Below are positions 37,777 to 50,577 of a DNA stretch of 64,000 nucleotides, piece by piece (position 1 is the first letter of the stretch; every line of letters begins with the position of its first letter). The notes below the pieces were generated by a model that had not been told where the DNA came from, searched no databases, and saw only the letters and a list, made by a program, of their open reading frames with translations. Location of the stretch: positions 558,001-622,000 of the forward strand of contig NZ_PEBU01000001.1 in the NCBI RefSeq assembly GCF_002887595.1, read 5' to 3'. Source of the stretch: Bowmanella denitrificans (GTDB taxonomy: Bacteria; Pseudomonadota; Gammaproteobacteria; Enterobacterales; Alteromonadaceae). The translations under genes were made by a program, and so were the position numbers.

Positions 37777-38538
37777 TTATTCCGTTAAGGGTTGTGATAC
37801 AGCCTGCTCTGCCAAGGCCAGATGTTTTTCCCGCATCAGTTCACTAATAGGCAGTAATTCAATGCCCATCTCTTCCAGCTGAGGCAGACGAGTTTGCAAA
37901 AAAACCAGCGTTTCCTTATAGGGATGGCCAATACCAATGGCATAAGGGTATTTGCGTGCAATACGGATCAGGCGTTCAAACTGTGCCTGAATATGTTCTT
38001 CACTCTGGATATGATCAAGAAATACATGGCGATGGGCGCTGAGTACCCCATGACGATGAGCAATTTGCTCAGCCTTGCTGAAGCGAGTGGTGCGGCTGTC
38101 CACAAAGAACATCTGCCGTTCACGCAAAAAGCGCATCGTAACATCCATCGGCTGACTTAATTGTGTCAGTTTGCTGCCCATATGATTGTTCAGACCAATG
38201 GCATTAGGCACCGATTGCAATGCCGCACTCAGTTCATGCTGTATGGAGTCTGAGGCCATATCAGAGGTCAGTGCACCGGGCCCCAGCTTATTGCCTGCCA
38301 AGGCTTCCATGGGCATGTGCAAAATCACATCACGACGCTGGCTTTTGGCTAAATCCGCATAAGTCTGGGAAAAAGGCGTGTGGGGTAAGATGGCAAAGGT
38401 GACTTCGGCTGGAAGTGCAAAGGCTTGGCTGTCATCTTTGCGATAACCCATATCATCAATAATAACAACAACCCGGCCAGCCCAAACAGGAAGGGCCGTT
38501 AACAATATCAGCAGCGCACAGGCGTATTTTATCAACAC
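37777..38538 (-). CDS. yibQ: YibQ-like divergent polysaccharide deacetylase
   Basis: A 253-residue secreted protein. Signal peptide (cleavage near PVWA) then the divergent deacetylase (DUF610) domain: VVIIDDMGYRKDD, FAILPHTPFSQ, DVILHMPMEAL, IGLNNHMGSKLT and IGIGHPYKETL. In gammaproteobacteria the gene lies next to envC, as here (97 bases away, same strand), implying a cell-wall role. GTG 38538 is the only reasonable start. Confidence 0.92.
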   Translation of the reverse strand: MLIKYACALLILLTALPVWAGRVVVIIDDMGYRKDDSQAFALPAEVTFAILPHTPFSQTYADLAKSQRRDVILHMPMEALAGNKLGPGALTSDMASDSIQHELSAALQSVPNAIGLNNHMGSKLTQLSQPMDVTMRFLRERQMFFVDSRTTRFSKAEQIAHRHGVLSAHRHVFLDHIQSEEHIQAQFERLIRIARKYPYAIGIGHPYKETLVFLQTRLPQLEEMGIELLPISELMREKHLALAEQAVSQPLTE

Positions 38539-38635
38539 TCAGACTTATTATTTTTCCTATCTTTCTTAGCTTAGCATGCCAGTATTCTTGGCAGATACCA
38601 AGCCAGCAGAAGTATGGAAATTGATAACCTGCTAT

Positions 38636-39769
38636 TTAATCACTCAGCCAGCGCGCCGGGCTGACCGCCTGACCTTTGTGGCGCAGTTCAAAGTACAATG
38701 CCGGGCTGGATTGTCCACCGGTTTGCCCCAGTAAGGCGACTTCTTCGCCCGCTTCCACGGAATCGCCAACGCCTTTTAACAGCGCCTGATTATAGCCGTA
38801 CAAACTCATATAGCCGTCACCATGATCTATCACTGTGACTAAACCAAAGCCCCGCAGCCAGTCAGCAAATAGCACTTTGCCATGATGCACTGCACGCACT
38901 GAATCCCCCGTACTGCCTTGAAAAAGTACCCCCTTCCAGCGTACCTGGCCCTGTCGGTGCTTACCAAACAAGTCTCGCATACGCCCGTCGGTTGGCTTCA
39001 GCAGCGTCCCCTGCATACCATCCAGTCCGGATAAGGTCTGATTTTGCCTGGCCGCCAGCTCGGCGGCACGCTGAATAGCCTGGATCAGGTTTTGTTCATT
39101 AATCTGCAGTTGCTCTATCTGCGCGGCTTCACTGTCAATGCGACTTGCCAGTTCTTTCAATGTGCCTTCACGTTTTTGTTGCTGAGACGCCATTAGCTGG
39201 CGCTGGGCATCCTGTACCTGCTCCAATTTGGCCAGCTCATCGCGTTTTGCAAGAAGCTCAGAACGTACCATTTTCAGTCTGTCCACCATGGCAGTAAACT
39301 GGCGAATTTGTTCAAGACGGGCTTTATTCAGGTAACCGTAGTAGCTGAGCATACGTTCCAGCTTGCCGGCATCTTCCTGGTTGAGCAGCATCTTGGTGAA
39401 GTCATGCTGACCACTCATATAGGCGCTACGAAGTTGATCGCCCAGCGCATCTTGTTGCTGGCGGATTTTGCCCAACAATTCGGCTTCCTCGCTTTGCAAT
39501 TTACGCTGTTGGCTCTCATTGGTTTGCAAACGCTGGCGGGTCGTATTGATATCCTTAACCAAACTGGCGATGTCTTTCTCTGCTTTTTGCAAGACGTTTT
39601 CCAGTTCCCTGGCATCAGCCAGACGCAAATCTAGTTGCTGTTGCCGTTCTTTAATCTGTTCCTGCAAAGCTTTGAGTTGTTGGTCGGGATCTTCTTGAGC
39701 AAAAGCCAGCCCAGACAGGCAAAAGCACACCAGACCAAGACACTTGCTGGTTAAAGAAACCCAGTGCAT
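38636..39769 (-). CDS. envC: Murein hydrolase activator EnvC
   Basis: A 377-residue periplasmic protein. Signal peptide (ending GLAFA), a long coiled coil (about 30-260, rich in Q/L/R heptads, which binds FtsEX), and a C-terminal LytM domain (about 280-375, VHHGKVLFADWLRGFGLVTVIDHGDGYMSLYG). The zinc ligands of active LytM are degenerate, the EnvC pattern of activating amidases rather than cutting murein. ATG 39769 is chosen over an upstream frame without ribosome site. It diverges from yibN; gpmI, often found between them, is absent. Confidence 0.93.
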   Translation of the reverse strand: MHWVSLTSKCLGLVCFCLSGLAFAQEDPDQQLKALQEQIKERQQQLDLRLADARELENVLQKAEKDIASLVKDINTTRQRLQTNESQQRKLQSEEAELLGKIRQQQDALGDQLRSAYMSGQHDFTKMLLNQEDAGKLERMLSYYGYLNKARLEQIRQFTAMVDRLKMVRSELLAKRDELAKLEQVQDAQRQLMASQQQKREGTLKELASRIDSEAAQIEQLQINEQNLIQAIQRAAELAARQNQTLSGLDGMQGTLLKPTDGRMRDLFGKHRQGQVRWKGVLFQGSTGDSVRAVHHGKVLFADWLRGFGLVTVIDHGDGYMSLYGYNQALLKGVGDSVEAGEEVALLGQTGGQSSPALYFELRHKGQAVSPARWLSD

Positions 39770-40021
39770 AAGCAGCCTGACCAACCTGAGCCGGGAATTA
39801 AGCTGATTTGTCAGAGCACTGCGGGTATAGGGCACTGGTTTCTCCTGTCCATAAGGTTGGTCATTACCGCGGCAATTTATACCAATTTGCAGCTTGCCAG
39901 GCAAAGACTTGGCACCCCATCACGACAATTTCAGAGTAGACAGGGGACTGGCTTCTGTGGCGGTTTTCTATATACTTTGCAGTCATTTTTTTACCTATCT
40001 TGTTTAATAGGCGAGCCCAAT

Positions 40022-40447
40022 ATGCAGCAGTTTATCGAATTTATCGGTAACCATTATCTTCTTTCCAGTGCCTGGGTGGCATTGGCAGTATTGCTGGTCT
40101 ACAGCCTGGTCAGCAGTAAATTCTCCCCGGTCAAAGAACTGGGTACGCACGACGTCACATTATTAATGAACAAGCAGGACGCATTGGTGCTGGATATTCG
40201 CAGTCAAAATGAGTTCAAGAAGGGCCACATACTGGGTGCTAAACAAATTCCGGCAGAAAAACTCAATAAAGGCGAGTTTTCAGCCCTTGAAAACAACAAG
40301 GACAAACCCATTATTGTGGTCTGTGCCATGGGAATGACGGCCAAGCGTACGGCTTTACAAATGTTGAAAGCCGGCTTTAGTCAGGTTTCGGTGCTGAAAG
40401 GCGGCATGAACGCCTGGCAGAGTGCCAATTTACCTGTAGCCAAGTAA
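40022..40447 (+). CDS. yibN: YibN-like membrane-anchored rhodanese
   Basis: A 141-residue protein: one N-terminal membrane helix (about 14-32), then a rhodanese domain with LDIRSQNEFKKGHILGA and the active-site loop VVCAMGMTAKR (catalytic Cys). It likely handles sulfane sulfur at the inner membrane face. First gene of yibN-grxC-secB-gpsA, a conserved gammaproteobacterial order. AGGCGAG precedes the ATG. Confidence 0.93.
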   Translation: MQQFIEFIGNHYLLSSAWVALAVLLVYSLVSSKFSPVKELGTHDVTLLMNKQDALVLDIRSQNEFKKGHILGAKQIPAEKLNKGEFSALENNKDKPIIVVCAMGMTAKRTALQMLKAGFSQVSVLKGGMNAWQSANLPVAK

Positions 40448-40483
40448 CGGCGGATTGTTGTTGATGCCAATGCGAGGTTAATC

Positions 40484-40747
40484 ATGGCAAAAGTGGAAAT
40501 CTATACCAAGAATTATTGCCCTTATTGTGTGCGTGCCAAACAGGTATTGACCAGTAAAGGGGTGGTTTTTCAGGAATACCCCATAGATCTTCAGCCCGAG
40601 TTGCGTGATCTGATGATTCAACGGGCAAACGGCGGCTATACTGTGCCGCAGATTTTCATCAACGAGCGCCATATTGGTGGATGTGATGATATGTTGGCTC
40701 TGGATGCCCGGGGACAACTGGACGAATTACTGGCCGCGCAGGCCTGA
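40484..40747 (+). CDS. grxC: Glutaredoxin 3
   Basis: An 87-residue dithiol glutaredoxin with redox motif YCPYC near residue 10, the cis-Pro segment YTVPQIFIN and the GG-x-DD glutathione site (HIGGCDDMLAL). It reduces disulfides and glutathione adducts. Lies 36 bases behind yibN and 18 before secB. Confidence 0.97.
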   Translation: MAKVEIYTKNYCPYCVRAKQVLTSKGVVFQEYPIDLQPELRDLMIQRANGGYTVPQIFINERHIGGCDDMLALDARGQLDELLAAQA

Positions 40748-40765
40748 ACACTTTTAGGAAAAAAC

Positions 40766-41272
40766 ATGACAGAAGAAGTACAAGCCAACGGTATGGACCA
40801 GGGCGAAGCAGCACAACCACAGTTTGCCATCCAACGTATTTATACCAAGGATATTTCCTTCGAATCTCCAAACTCCCCGGCCATTTTCCAGCAGGAATGG
40901 AAACCCGAAGTAAAAATGGATTTAGACACCCGCAGTGCTAAATTGGACGACAACAGCTACGAAGTGGTTTTAGCTGTGACCGTGACTGCCAAAGCTGGTG
41001 ATCAAACCGCATTTCTAGTTGAAGTTCAGCAGGCCGGCATTTTTACTATTGCTGATATGTCTGATCAGCAAAAAGCCCATATTCTGGGTTCATTCTGCCC
41101 TAACACTTTGTTCCCTTACGCCCGGGAGTGTATTTCAAACCTGGTCAACCGCGGTACATTCCCGCAACTGAACCTGGCTCCGGTGAATTTCGATGCGATT
41201 TTTGCCGCTTATCTGCAAAAGCGCATGCAGGATGCCCAAGCTCAGCAGGCTGCTCAAAACCAAGAGGCCTGA
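40766..41272 (+). CDS. secB: Protein-export chaperone SecB
   Basis: A 168-residue homotetrameric chaperone that holds precursor proteins for SecA. Typical pieces: [31 protein letters not shown], and [32 protein letters not shown], followed by a Gln/Ala-rich tail. Its stop overlaps the gpsA start by one base (TGATG). Confidence 0.97.
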   Translation: MTEEVQANGMDQGEAAQPQFAIQRIYTKDISFESPNSPAIFQQEWKPEVKMDLDTRSAKLDDNSYEVVLAVTVTAKAGDQTAFLVEVQQAGIFTIADMSDQQKAHILGSFCPNTLFPYARECISNLVNRGTFPQLNLAPVNFDAIFAAYLQKRMQDAQAQQAAQNQEA

Positions 41273-42279
41273 TGATCGCTTCAACCAAAAGCATGACAGT
41301 CCTGGGGGCGGGGTCGTATGGCACCGCCCTTGCTTTTTGCTTCGCCAGAAATGGGTTTCCCACCTGGATCTGGGGGCGGGATAGAGCCCAGATGACGCAG
41401 ATGGCCAGTGACAGAGTCAATGCCCGCTACCTGCCCGGCGCTGCTTTCCCCGAGCAATTGCAGGTCGAAACTGAGCTGGCCAAAGCCGTGGCCGCCAGCC
41501 CCAATATTCTGGTGGTGGTGCCGAGCCATGGTTTTGCAGAGTTGCTTAAACAAATTAAGCCGATGCTGACTACCGAGCACCGGATTGTCTGGGCCACTAA
41601 AGGACTGGAACCAGAAACAGGTTGCCTGCTTCAGGATGTGGCCCGGCGTATTTTAGGTGACAAAGTTTCCCTGGCCGTGCTGTCCGGTCCTACCTTTGCC
41701 AAAGAAATGGCTGCTGGCCTGCCCACCGCCATATCCTTATCTTCCACTGATGATGCCTTTATTGACGATATTGCAGATATGCTGCATTGCGGTAAGTCTC
41801 TGCGGGTTTACAAAAACACGGATTTTGTTGGCGTGCAATTAGGTGGCGCAGTTAAAAATGTTATTGCCATTGGCGCTGGTTTGGCAGACGGTATCGGCTT
41901 TGGTGCAAATGCCCGGACTGCACTTATTACCCGGGGGCTGGCGGAACTAACCCGTTTGGGGGCAACATTAGGGGCCGAGGTCAGTACTTTTATGGGAATG
42001 GCCGGTCTGGGAGATCTGGTGCTGACCTGCACGGACAATCAGTCCCGCAACCGCCGTTTTGGTTTAGCATTGGGGCAGGGAATGTCTGTACAGGAAGCCA
42101 TGGACAGTATTGGCCAGGTTGTGGAAGGCTATCGCAATACCCGTGAGGTTTATTTGCTGGCACAGCGCCAGGGTGTGGAAATGCCCATTACCGAGCAAAT
42201 CTACCAAGTGCTGTATGAGGGAAAACCGCCAAAAGAGGCAGCCCTGGCTTTGTTGGGACGCGAGAAAAAATTTGAATAG
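41272..42279 (+). CDS. gpsA: Glycerol-3-phosphate dehydrogenase [NAD(P)+]
   Basis: A 335-residue enzyme reducing dihydroxyacetone phosphate to glycerol-3-phosphate for phospholipid synthesis. N-terminal nucleotide motif [28 protein letters not shown]; catalytic Lys in [25 protein letters not shown] 41272 has AGAGG five bases upstream and overlaps the secB stop. The operon ends at the terminator behind it. Confidence 0.97.
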   Translation: MIASTKSMTVLGAGSYGTALAFCFARNGFPTWIWGRDRAQMTQMASDRVNARYLPGAAFPEQLQVETELAKAVAASPNILVVVPSHGFAELLKQIKPMLTTEHRIVWATKGLEPETGCLLQDVARRILGDKVSLAVLSGPTFAKEMAAGLPTAISLSSTDDAFIDDIADMLHCGKSLRVYKNTDFVGVQLGGAVKNVIAIGAGLADGIGFGANARTALITRGLAELTRLGATLGAEVSTFMGMAGLGDLVLTCTDNQSRNRRFGLALGQGMSVQEAMDSIGQVVEGYRNTREVYLLAQRQGVEMPITEQIYQVLYEGKPPKEAALALLGREKKFE

Positions 42280-42280
42280 G

Positions 42281-42303
42281 GCCCGGTGATCCGGGCTTTT
42301 TTT
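42281..42303 (+). terminator. Rho-independent terminator of the yibN-gpsA operon
   Basis: A 6-bp GC stem, GCCCGG and CCGGGC, with a 4-base loop, followed by seven Ts. It begins one base after the gpsA stop. Confidence 0.9.
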
Positions 42304-42377
42304 AACCAAGTGTTTTCGCTTTCAGCAACTGGGTTTCTGCATACAGATTTTAGCTAATATCCAGTCTCTGTCTTGCA

Positions 42378-43313
42378 TCAGCCAGAGTGACCAAAATAAC
42401 CTTCAACCCGCAACGCCAGTCCGTAAGACACTTTAAAATCCTCATCACGACGCCACAGCATAAAAGGCTCCACCTCGAAGAATAGCCATTTCCGTAATGC
42501 ATTTTTCCGCCAGCGGGTACTGACTAAATATTCTTCTACCCGGTAATTCGGTCGGCTGTTACCTTCTACATAAAGACCGTAAATCATCGCGGTTTTATCA
42601 TCCCATTGGCTGTATTTGTACCAGCCATGTTGCCAGATCCAGTCGTTTTCCTCGTCCCGAAAATAAAAGTGGTTGTCGAAACGGAACAGATCATTGCCTG
42701 CCAGTTGGTGTTCATACTGGGCCATCAGATGACTGCCGAATCTGTCCTGAGTGTAGTAGTAAACCGAGGCCTCCAGATTGACATTGTTGATATCCGATAA
42801 GCCAAAAGTCTTGCGTACCTGTGACTTCACGTAAGGCTGCAACTTTCGCCCCACACCGATTCGATGGGAAACATTCAGATCTGCACTTTTCTTGGCTGTC
42901 CAGCGTAGCGCCATGGAGAAGCGATTGCGGTTATCTATGGCATCATTGCGGGCGGCTTTGATACTGGATGCATCTTCGTCTTCGTCATAGTCTGAAAAAA
43001 TAAGGTCGGTTTGATGCTTCATGTTCGGCAATTTAACCCGCACCCGAAAGCGTGTTTCAAATTCGTTTACCGCACGACTGCGAGGCTCCCAACCTAACCG
43101 AATTCTGGCCTCGCCTCGGGCTTTTTCATCCATTTGCAGAGATTCATCGGCAAAAAAATGATCAAACCACAATGCCGTGGCATTAATGGAATCCGTTACA
43201 TTGTCTTGCAAGTCATCCAACCAGGGCTGGTCTTGCAGCGGTTGCTGCGAGTCCTGCGCCTGAGCAGGCAGAGCAAGGACGACCATTAAAATGAAAATCC
43301 TTGGACAGTTCAA
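42378..43313 (-). CDS. Predicted outer-membrane beta-barrel protein of unknown function
   Basis: A 311-residue protein with a signal peptide (MNCPRIFILMVVLALPAQA). The mature part, from about residue 65, is a run of alternating strands rich in R, W and Y (EARIRLGWEPRS, FRVRVKLPNM, FSMALRWTAKKSADLNVSHRIG, LEASVYYYTQDRF), ending near SYGLALRVEGYFG, all typical of a small beta-barrel. No function is known to me. TTG start with AAGGAG five bases upstream. It sits between gpsA and tatA on the opposite strand. Confidence 0.75.
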   Translation of the reverse strand: MNCPRIFILMVVLALPAQAQDSQQPLQDQPWLDDLQDNVTDSINATALWFDHFFADESLQMDEKARGEARIRLGWEPRSRAVNEFETRFRVRVKLPNMKHQTDLIFSDYDEDEDASSIKAARNDAIDNRNRFSMALRWTAKKSADLNVSHRIGVGRKLQPYVKSQVRKTFGLSDINNVNLEASVYYYTQDRFGSHLMAQYEHQLAGNDLFRFDNHFYFRDEENDWIWQHGWYKYSQWDDKTAMIYGLYVEGNSRPNYRVEEYLVSTRWRKNALRKWLFFEVEPFMLWRRDEDFKVSYGLALRVEGYFGHSG

Positions 43314-43378
43314 AGCTGCTCCTTTTCAACAATGCCTATTCACAAGCATGACCACTAACCACCGCAGGATCAAATGCA

Positions 43379-43406
43379 GTGACCTTTTGTCCAACCTACG
43401 TATAAT
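43379..43406 (+). promoter_or_regulatory. Putative sigma70 promoter of tatABC
   Basis: A perfect -10 TATAAT (43401-43406) lies 30 bases before the tatA start; the -35 (GTGACC at 43379-43384, 16-base spacer) is weak. Confidence 0.45.
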
Positions 43407-43436
43407 AGCTGCAAAAGTGTTAAACGGGAGTAAAGC

Positions 43437-43673
43437 ATGGGTGGCATTAGTATCTGGCAATTGTTGATTGTCTTCGCAATCATCGTATTGCTGTTCGGCA
43501 CCAAGAAGTTGCGTACCCTGGGCAGTGACCTGGGTTCAGCGGTCAAGGGCTTTAAGAAGGCCGTAACTGACGAAAAAACTGAAGAGCAGGATGCTGATTT
43601 TCCTCAGCAGAAAATGGAAAATAAGGCTGACAATCAGCCAAGTAACCAAGCAGATAAACAACAACAAAAATAA
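43437..43673 (+). CDS. tatA: Twin-arginine translocase subunit TatA
   Basis: A 78-residue protein: one membrane helix ([16 protein letters not shown]), the [24 protein letters not shown] amphipathic helix and a Gln/Asp-rich tail. It forms the pore for folded Tat substrates. GGGAG upstream of ATG. First gene of tatABC. Confidence 0.96.
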   Translation: MGGISIWQLLIVFAIIVLLFGTKKLRTLGSDLGSAVKGFKKAVTDEKTEEQDADFPQQKMENKADNQPSNQADKQQQK

Positions 43674-43675
43674 TT

Positions 43676-43975
43676 ATGTTCGACATCGGCTTCTGGGAAC
43701 TCTTGGTGATAGGTATAGTGGCCTTGCTGGTGCTGGGCCCCGAACGTCTGCCTGGCGCTATCCGGTCCACCAGCAGAACAATTTCCGGTATTCGATCTAT
43801 GGCCAGCAACTTCAAACAGGAAATGGAGCAACAACTGAAAATTCAGGAATTGCATGACAACCTGAAGAAGGCCGAGCAGCAGAATCTGGAAAATTTGTCA
43901 CCAGAACTGAAGGATTCCGTAGATACATTGCGTGAAGCGGCCGACTCGGTGCAAAAACCCTATCAAAAAGAATAG
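43676..43975 (+). CDS. tatB: Twin-arginine translocase subunit TatB
   Basis: A 99-residue protein with the TatB start [26 protein letters not shown], then an amphipathic helix and a charged tail; shorter than E. coli TatB (171) but normal for this group. It partners TatC in signal-peptide recognition. Two bases separate it from tatA and its stop abuts the tatC start. Confidence 0.95.
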   Translation: MFDIGFWELLVIGIVALLVLGPERLPGAIRSTSRTISGIRSMASNFKQEMEQQLKIQELHDNLKKAEQQNLENLSPELKDSVDTLREAADSVQKPYQKE

Positions 43976-44719
43976 ATGTCAGACTCACAAACCCTTTTCA
44001 GTCACCTGGTAGAACTGCGCAGCCGCATATTAAAAGCCCTGCTGGCAGTGTTGCTGGTATTTATCAGTCTGGCCTACTTTGCCCAGGATCTTTACCACCT
44101 ATTGGCGACCCCTTTGTTGTCGGTGATGCCAAAGGGTGCACAAATGATTGCCACCGATGTCGCGTCACCGTTTTTTGCGCCCTTTAAACTCACCATGGTA
44201 CTGTCGTTTTTTATCGCCATTCCCGTGGTGCTGTATCAGGTGTGGGGATTTGTCGCTCCGGGCTTATATCGCAATGAGAAGAAACTGATAGCACCACTGT
44301 TGGTTTGCAGTACCTTACTGTTCTATGGCGGTATCGCATTTGCCTATTATGTGGTGTTTCCTCTGGCTTTCGCTTTTTTTACCAGTGTTGCGCCTGAAGG
44401 GGTTACCATCAGTACAGATATCAACAGTTATCTGGATTTTGTACTCAAACTGTTTTTTGCCTTTGGCCTGTCATTTCAAATCCCGGTTGCCATCATACTG
44501 ATGTGCTGGACCGGTATGACCAGCCCGGCGCAATTGAAGGAAAAACGCCCTTATGTGGTGGTTGGCGTGTTCGTGATTGGCATGCTTCTAACACCACCGG
44601 ACGTCATTTCCCAAACCTTACTTGCCGTGCCCATGTGGCTGTTGTTTGAACTTGGCGTACTGGCTGGCGCAATCTATTACCGACCCGACCAGGACGTGGA
44701 ACATCAGGATTCACCATGA
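43976..44719 (+). CDS. tatC: Twin-arginine translocase subunit TatC
   Basis: A 247-residue six-helix protein that binds the twin-arginine signal. Motifs: [12 protein letters not shown] at the N-terminus, [17 protein letters not shown] in the first cytoplasmic loop and [14 protein letters not shown]. Its stop overlaps the next gene by four bases (ATGA). Confidence 0.97.
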   Translation: MSDSQTLFSHLVELRSRILKALLAVLLVFISLAYFAQDLYHLLATPLLSVMPKGAQMIATDVASPFFAPFKLTMVLSFFIAIPVVLYQVWGFVAPGLYRNEKKLIAPLLVCSTLLFYGGIAFAYYVVFPLAFAFFTSVAPEGVTISTDINSYLDFVLKLFFAFGLSFQIPVAIILMCWTGMTSPAQLKEKRPYVVVGVFVIGMLLTPPDVISQTLLAVPMWLLFELGVLAGAIYYRPDQDVEHQDSP

Positions 44720-45252
44720 AAATAAAACAATTATTTCTGGCCTTACCTTTTTGTTTTTTGGGCGTTTTTGCCCAGGCTGAAACGCTGGCGTCAGCATTAC
44801 AGGCTTGCACAAAAGAGCAAAACAGCCTGAAGCGTTTAGTCTGTTACGACAAAGTCGCCAAAGATGCCAGCCAATTTGAAGGCGGCGACAGGGTATTATC
44901 CACCCATCAGGCCATCAGCCAGGTTCGCGGCCAGTCGGCGAGGCAAGATGGCCCTTTGCCAACACAACAGACAGTTGAAACAACTAGCCAGGAGCAGAAC
45001 TTTGGTCTTGAGCATGTCACCAGACCGGAAAATGAAGAAGATAAAATCTATGTCACCCTGCAGTCCAAAGACCAGGATGCCTATGGCAAACTGATTCTGA
45101 CCCTGACCAACGGGCAAATCTGGAAACAGTCCGACTCCGGCAACTTCCCCATTCCAAATGGCCAGCTATATATCGAGCGTGGCATGCTGGGGGCATTTTT
45201 CCTGAGTTCCGATGAAGCCAACCGTAAGATACGGGTCAAACGTATCAAGTAA
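44716..45252 (+). CDS. Secreted protein of unknown function in the tat operon
   Basis: A 178-residue protein with a signal peptide (cleavage near FAQA). The N-terminal mature part has [22 protein letters not shown], the C-x(10-12)-RL-x-CYD motif seen in several periplasmic proteins and likely a disulfide. A Gln-rich linker follows, then a C-terminal beta-rich domain ([23 protein letters not shown]). It overlaps tatC by ATGA, so it is coupled to the translocase, and lies 2 bases before tatD. It is not a known Tat component. Confidence 0.8.
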   Translation: MKIKQLFLALPFCFLGVFAQAETLASALQACTKEQNSLKRLVCYDKVAKDASQFEGGDRVLSTHQAISQVRGQSARQDGPLPTQQTVETTSQEQNFGLEHVTRPENEEDKIYVTLQSKDQDAYGKLILTLTNGQIWKQSDSGNFPIPNGQLYIERGMLGAFFLSSDEANRKIRVKRIK

Positions 45253-45254
45253 GC

Positions 45255-46032
45255 ATGACCTGGTTTGATATTGGCGTTAATCTGACCAACAAAAGGTTCA
45301 GTGCCGATCTGGATCAGGTTCTGACGCGCGCCAGACAAAATAAGGTTTGTCAGATGTTGATTACCGGCACGGATGTGCAGGAAAGTCATTCAGCCTGGCA
45401 ACTAGCCAAGCAGCATCAACTCTTCAGCACTGCCGGTGTACATCCACATTATGCCGGCAGTGTACAGCCAGACTTTGTCGACAAACTGCGGCAACTTGCC
45501 AAGAAGCCGCAGGTCAGAGCGATAGGGGAATGCGGCCTGGACTTTAATCGCAATTTTTCGACTCGTGAAGACCAGCTCAGGGTTTTTGAGCAACAACTTG
45601 AATTGGCTGTAGAGTTACAGAAGCCGGTATTTCTGCATGAACGGGATGCCTTTAACGAGCAAATAGCGATTCTGAAACGCTTTCGTCCACATTTAGCCGG
45701 CGGTGTGGCCCATTGCTTTACCGGCAATCGTGAGCAGATGGAAGCCTATCTGGATCTAGGCCTGTATATTGGCATAACTGGCTGGCTTTGCGATGAGCGC
45801 CGGGCCACAGAGCTACGACAAGCGGTCGCACATTTACCCCCAGCCCGCATGATGCTGGAAACCGACGCCCCTTATCTGGCACCCCGTCATGTCAGGCCCC
45901 GCATTGAGCGCTGCGAACCTTGTCATCTGCCGCTTATTGCAGAAGAGCTGGCAAGTTTAACGGGTATCCCACTAGCACAACTTGCCACCAGCAGCTTTAC
46001 CAATAGTCAGACACTTTTCGGCCAGGAGCCGC

Positions 46033-46049
<17 letters not shown>
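45255..46049 (+). CDS. tatD: TatD-family DNase
   Basis: A 264-residue metal-dependent hydrolase. Motifs: DIGVNLTN, AGVHPHYA, IGECGLDFNRNFS, PVFLHERDA, AHCFTGN and LETDAPYL. TatD acts on DNA (3'-5' exonuclease) and is not needed for Tat transport despite its operon. It overlaps the next gene by 17 bases. Confidence 0.96.
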
Positions 46050-48898
<2,849 letters not shown>

Positions 48899-48962
48899 TT
48901 GGCCGTTGGACTTGCTCCCACGCTCCGTCAACTGATGGCTGCCAAATGACGACTTAAATTCT

Positions 48963-49007
48963 GTCGGACTTAAGTCCGACCCACTGTGGGTTGGGCTTCA
49001 GCCCAAC
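48963..49007. repeat. REP-like cluster of three palindromes behind hemB
   Basis: Three palindromes abut: GTCGGACTTAAGTCCGAC (48963-48980), CCCACTGTGGG (48980-48990) and GTTGGGC-TTCA-GCCCAAC (48990-49007). Such GTCGGACTT / GGGCTTCAGCCC composites are common dispersed intergenic elements in gammaproteobacteria. It may also stabilise or end the hemB mRNA. Confidence 0.6.
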
Positions 49008-49034
49008 AATGATCGCTAGCCACTCTGTACTGAT

Positions 49035-49349
49035 TTAGCTTCGGTCATTAAACCAGAATTCGATTTCGTCGGTTTCCACTGCAAAACTGGCAGCATGTTC
49101 GGTATTGGCTGGTACATGATACCAGTCACCAACAGCGAAACGACGGGTTTCACCCTGCATGGTCAGGATCAATTCCCCCCGTATAATCACCCCGTAGTTG
49201 TCGGTTTCATGCTGATGCGGGGGGATCTGGGTTCCAGCCTGGTATGATGCAAACAGAACCTCTGCGCCCTGAGCCCTTAAGCGATATGCATCGAATCGCC
49301 CATCGTAGAGCTCCAATTGCCGAATTTTATCTGGATATTTTCCCGCCAC
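49035..49349 (-). CDS. Cupin-domain protein
   Basis: A 104-residue single-domain cupin. Motif 1 is PPHQHETDNYGVIIRGELIL (His, His, Glu metal ligands) and motif 2 is VGDWYHVPANTEHAA. Function unknown; such proteins bind a metal and small ligands. GTG start with AAGGA eight bases upstream. Confidence 0.88.
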   Translation of the reverse strand: MAGKYPDKIRQLELYDGRFDAYRLRAQGAEVLFASYQAGTQIPPHQHETDNYGVIIRGELILTMQGETRRFAVGDWYHVPANTEHAASFAVETDEIEFWFNDRS

Positions 49350-49505
49350 ATTATGTTCCTTTTTGTTGTTTGAACCACCTTAGCACTATCTCATCTGGAA
49401 CCCAACACAGGGCATTAGCGACGCTTCCATTCGATTAATCTGCTGCCATTTTACCCGATTATCAGTATGCTAGTGGGTATAGAAAACCGCTCGGATTGCC
49501 CCCTT

Positions 49506-50561
49506 ATGTCTGAATTAAATGACGTTTTTGATCTGCTAAAAACCCTGATTCGCGAACCCAGTGTAGTCGGTGCCGAGCATAGTTTTTTTCGGGTGCTACA
49601 ACGAGAGCTGGAAGAGCGAGGTGCCCAGGTCACCTGGTATGAAGGCGTACTGGTGGCACAAGGCAGCAAACCTTTCTCCGCCATGTTCTCCGCTCATATC
49701 GACCGCCATGGCCTGATTTGCACCGGCCCCAATGAATTTCAGTATGCCGCCTTTGTAGCGGGTAACCGCTCGGATTTATTGGGCAATTCGGTATCGGAAC
49801 AGCTGATCAACAAAATTGTTGATCGCTTTGATGCCACGCCGGTGATGGCTTATGAGCCCTGGTCCGGCGCTTACCGAGGCAAAGGGCACATCGCCAAAAG
49901 TTATGTATGTGAAAGACGCAATAACCTGATCTTCACCCTTGAAGGTATGGAACACCTGGTAGCAGGCACTCCCGTGGCCTTTGCCGACCGTCTGACGGTG
50001 CGTGACGATACCATCAGCGGCCAGCTGGACAATGTGCTGACTGCCGCATTTCTGGTCCATCTGTTTAGTCAGGGTTTTGAAGGTACGGCATTTTTTACCG
50101 CCCAGGAAGAAGCAGGCAAAAGCTGGCGTTACCTGCTGGAATGGTTCCGACGCTTTGGCAGCAGTACCAACCGACTGATTGTGGTGGATACCAGCCCCTA
50201 TCCAGATCGTATAGAGGCAGATAAGCAGCAATTGGTGTTACGCCATAAAGACGCCAACGCCGATTTTGATCCGCTGTTGACCGAACAACTTCAGGCTATT
50301 TGCGAAGTGTATGGCCATACCTGTAGCTATAAGGATGAATACATAGACCAGAAAAATGCGCAGTTGGTGGCACAAGGTTTATCAGCGCAATCCTATGGCA
50401 GTACGGAAATGGGCAGAATTATCGCCGCCTCGAATGGGGTGGTAACAGGTTCAACCCTGCAAATTCCGACCACGGGTTATCACACTATGGAAGAAACCGC
50501 CTCCATCGCTTCCTGCCAGGCATTTCTTACTGTGTTAAAACGTATTGCCGAATTACATTGA
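49506..50561 (+). CDS. M42-like metallopeptidase / aminopeptidase family protein
   Basis: A 351-residue protein of the M42/M20 fold. Visible metal and catalytic pieces: SAHIDRHG (His, Asp), the central Asp in GQLDNVLTA, FFTAQEEAGKS (Glu pair), VVDTSPYPDR and a late GYHTMEETAS. The substrate is probably peptides, but members of this branch are poorly known. ATG 49506 is favoured by context over a frame starting 39 bases earlier. It precedes the YCF48-like gene by 16 bases. Confidence 0.8.
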   Translation: MSELNDVFDLLKTLIREPSVVGAEHSFFRVLQRELEERGAQVTWYEGVLVAQGSKPFSAMFSAHIDRHGLICTGPNEFQYAAFVAGNRSDLLGNSVSEQLINKIVDRFDATPVMAYEPWSGAYRGKGHIAKSYVCERRNNLIFTLEGMEHLVAGTPVAFADRLTVRDDTISGQLDNVLTAAFLVHLFSQGFEGTAFFTAQEEAGKSWRYLLEWFRRFGSSTNRLIVVDTSPYPDRIEADKQQLVLRHKDANADFDPLLTEQLQAICEVYGHTCSYKDEYIDQKNAQLVAQGLSAQSYGSTEMGRIIAASNGVVTGSTLQIPTTGYHTMEETASIASCQAFLTVLKRIAELH

Positions 50562-50577
50562 GCCTGAGGGAGTCACG

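Noticed and set aside
48963-49007. Rho-independent terminator of hemB
   Set aside because: The dyads have no U-run and resemble a dispersed repeat; listed as a repeat instead.
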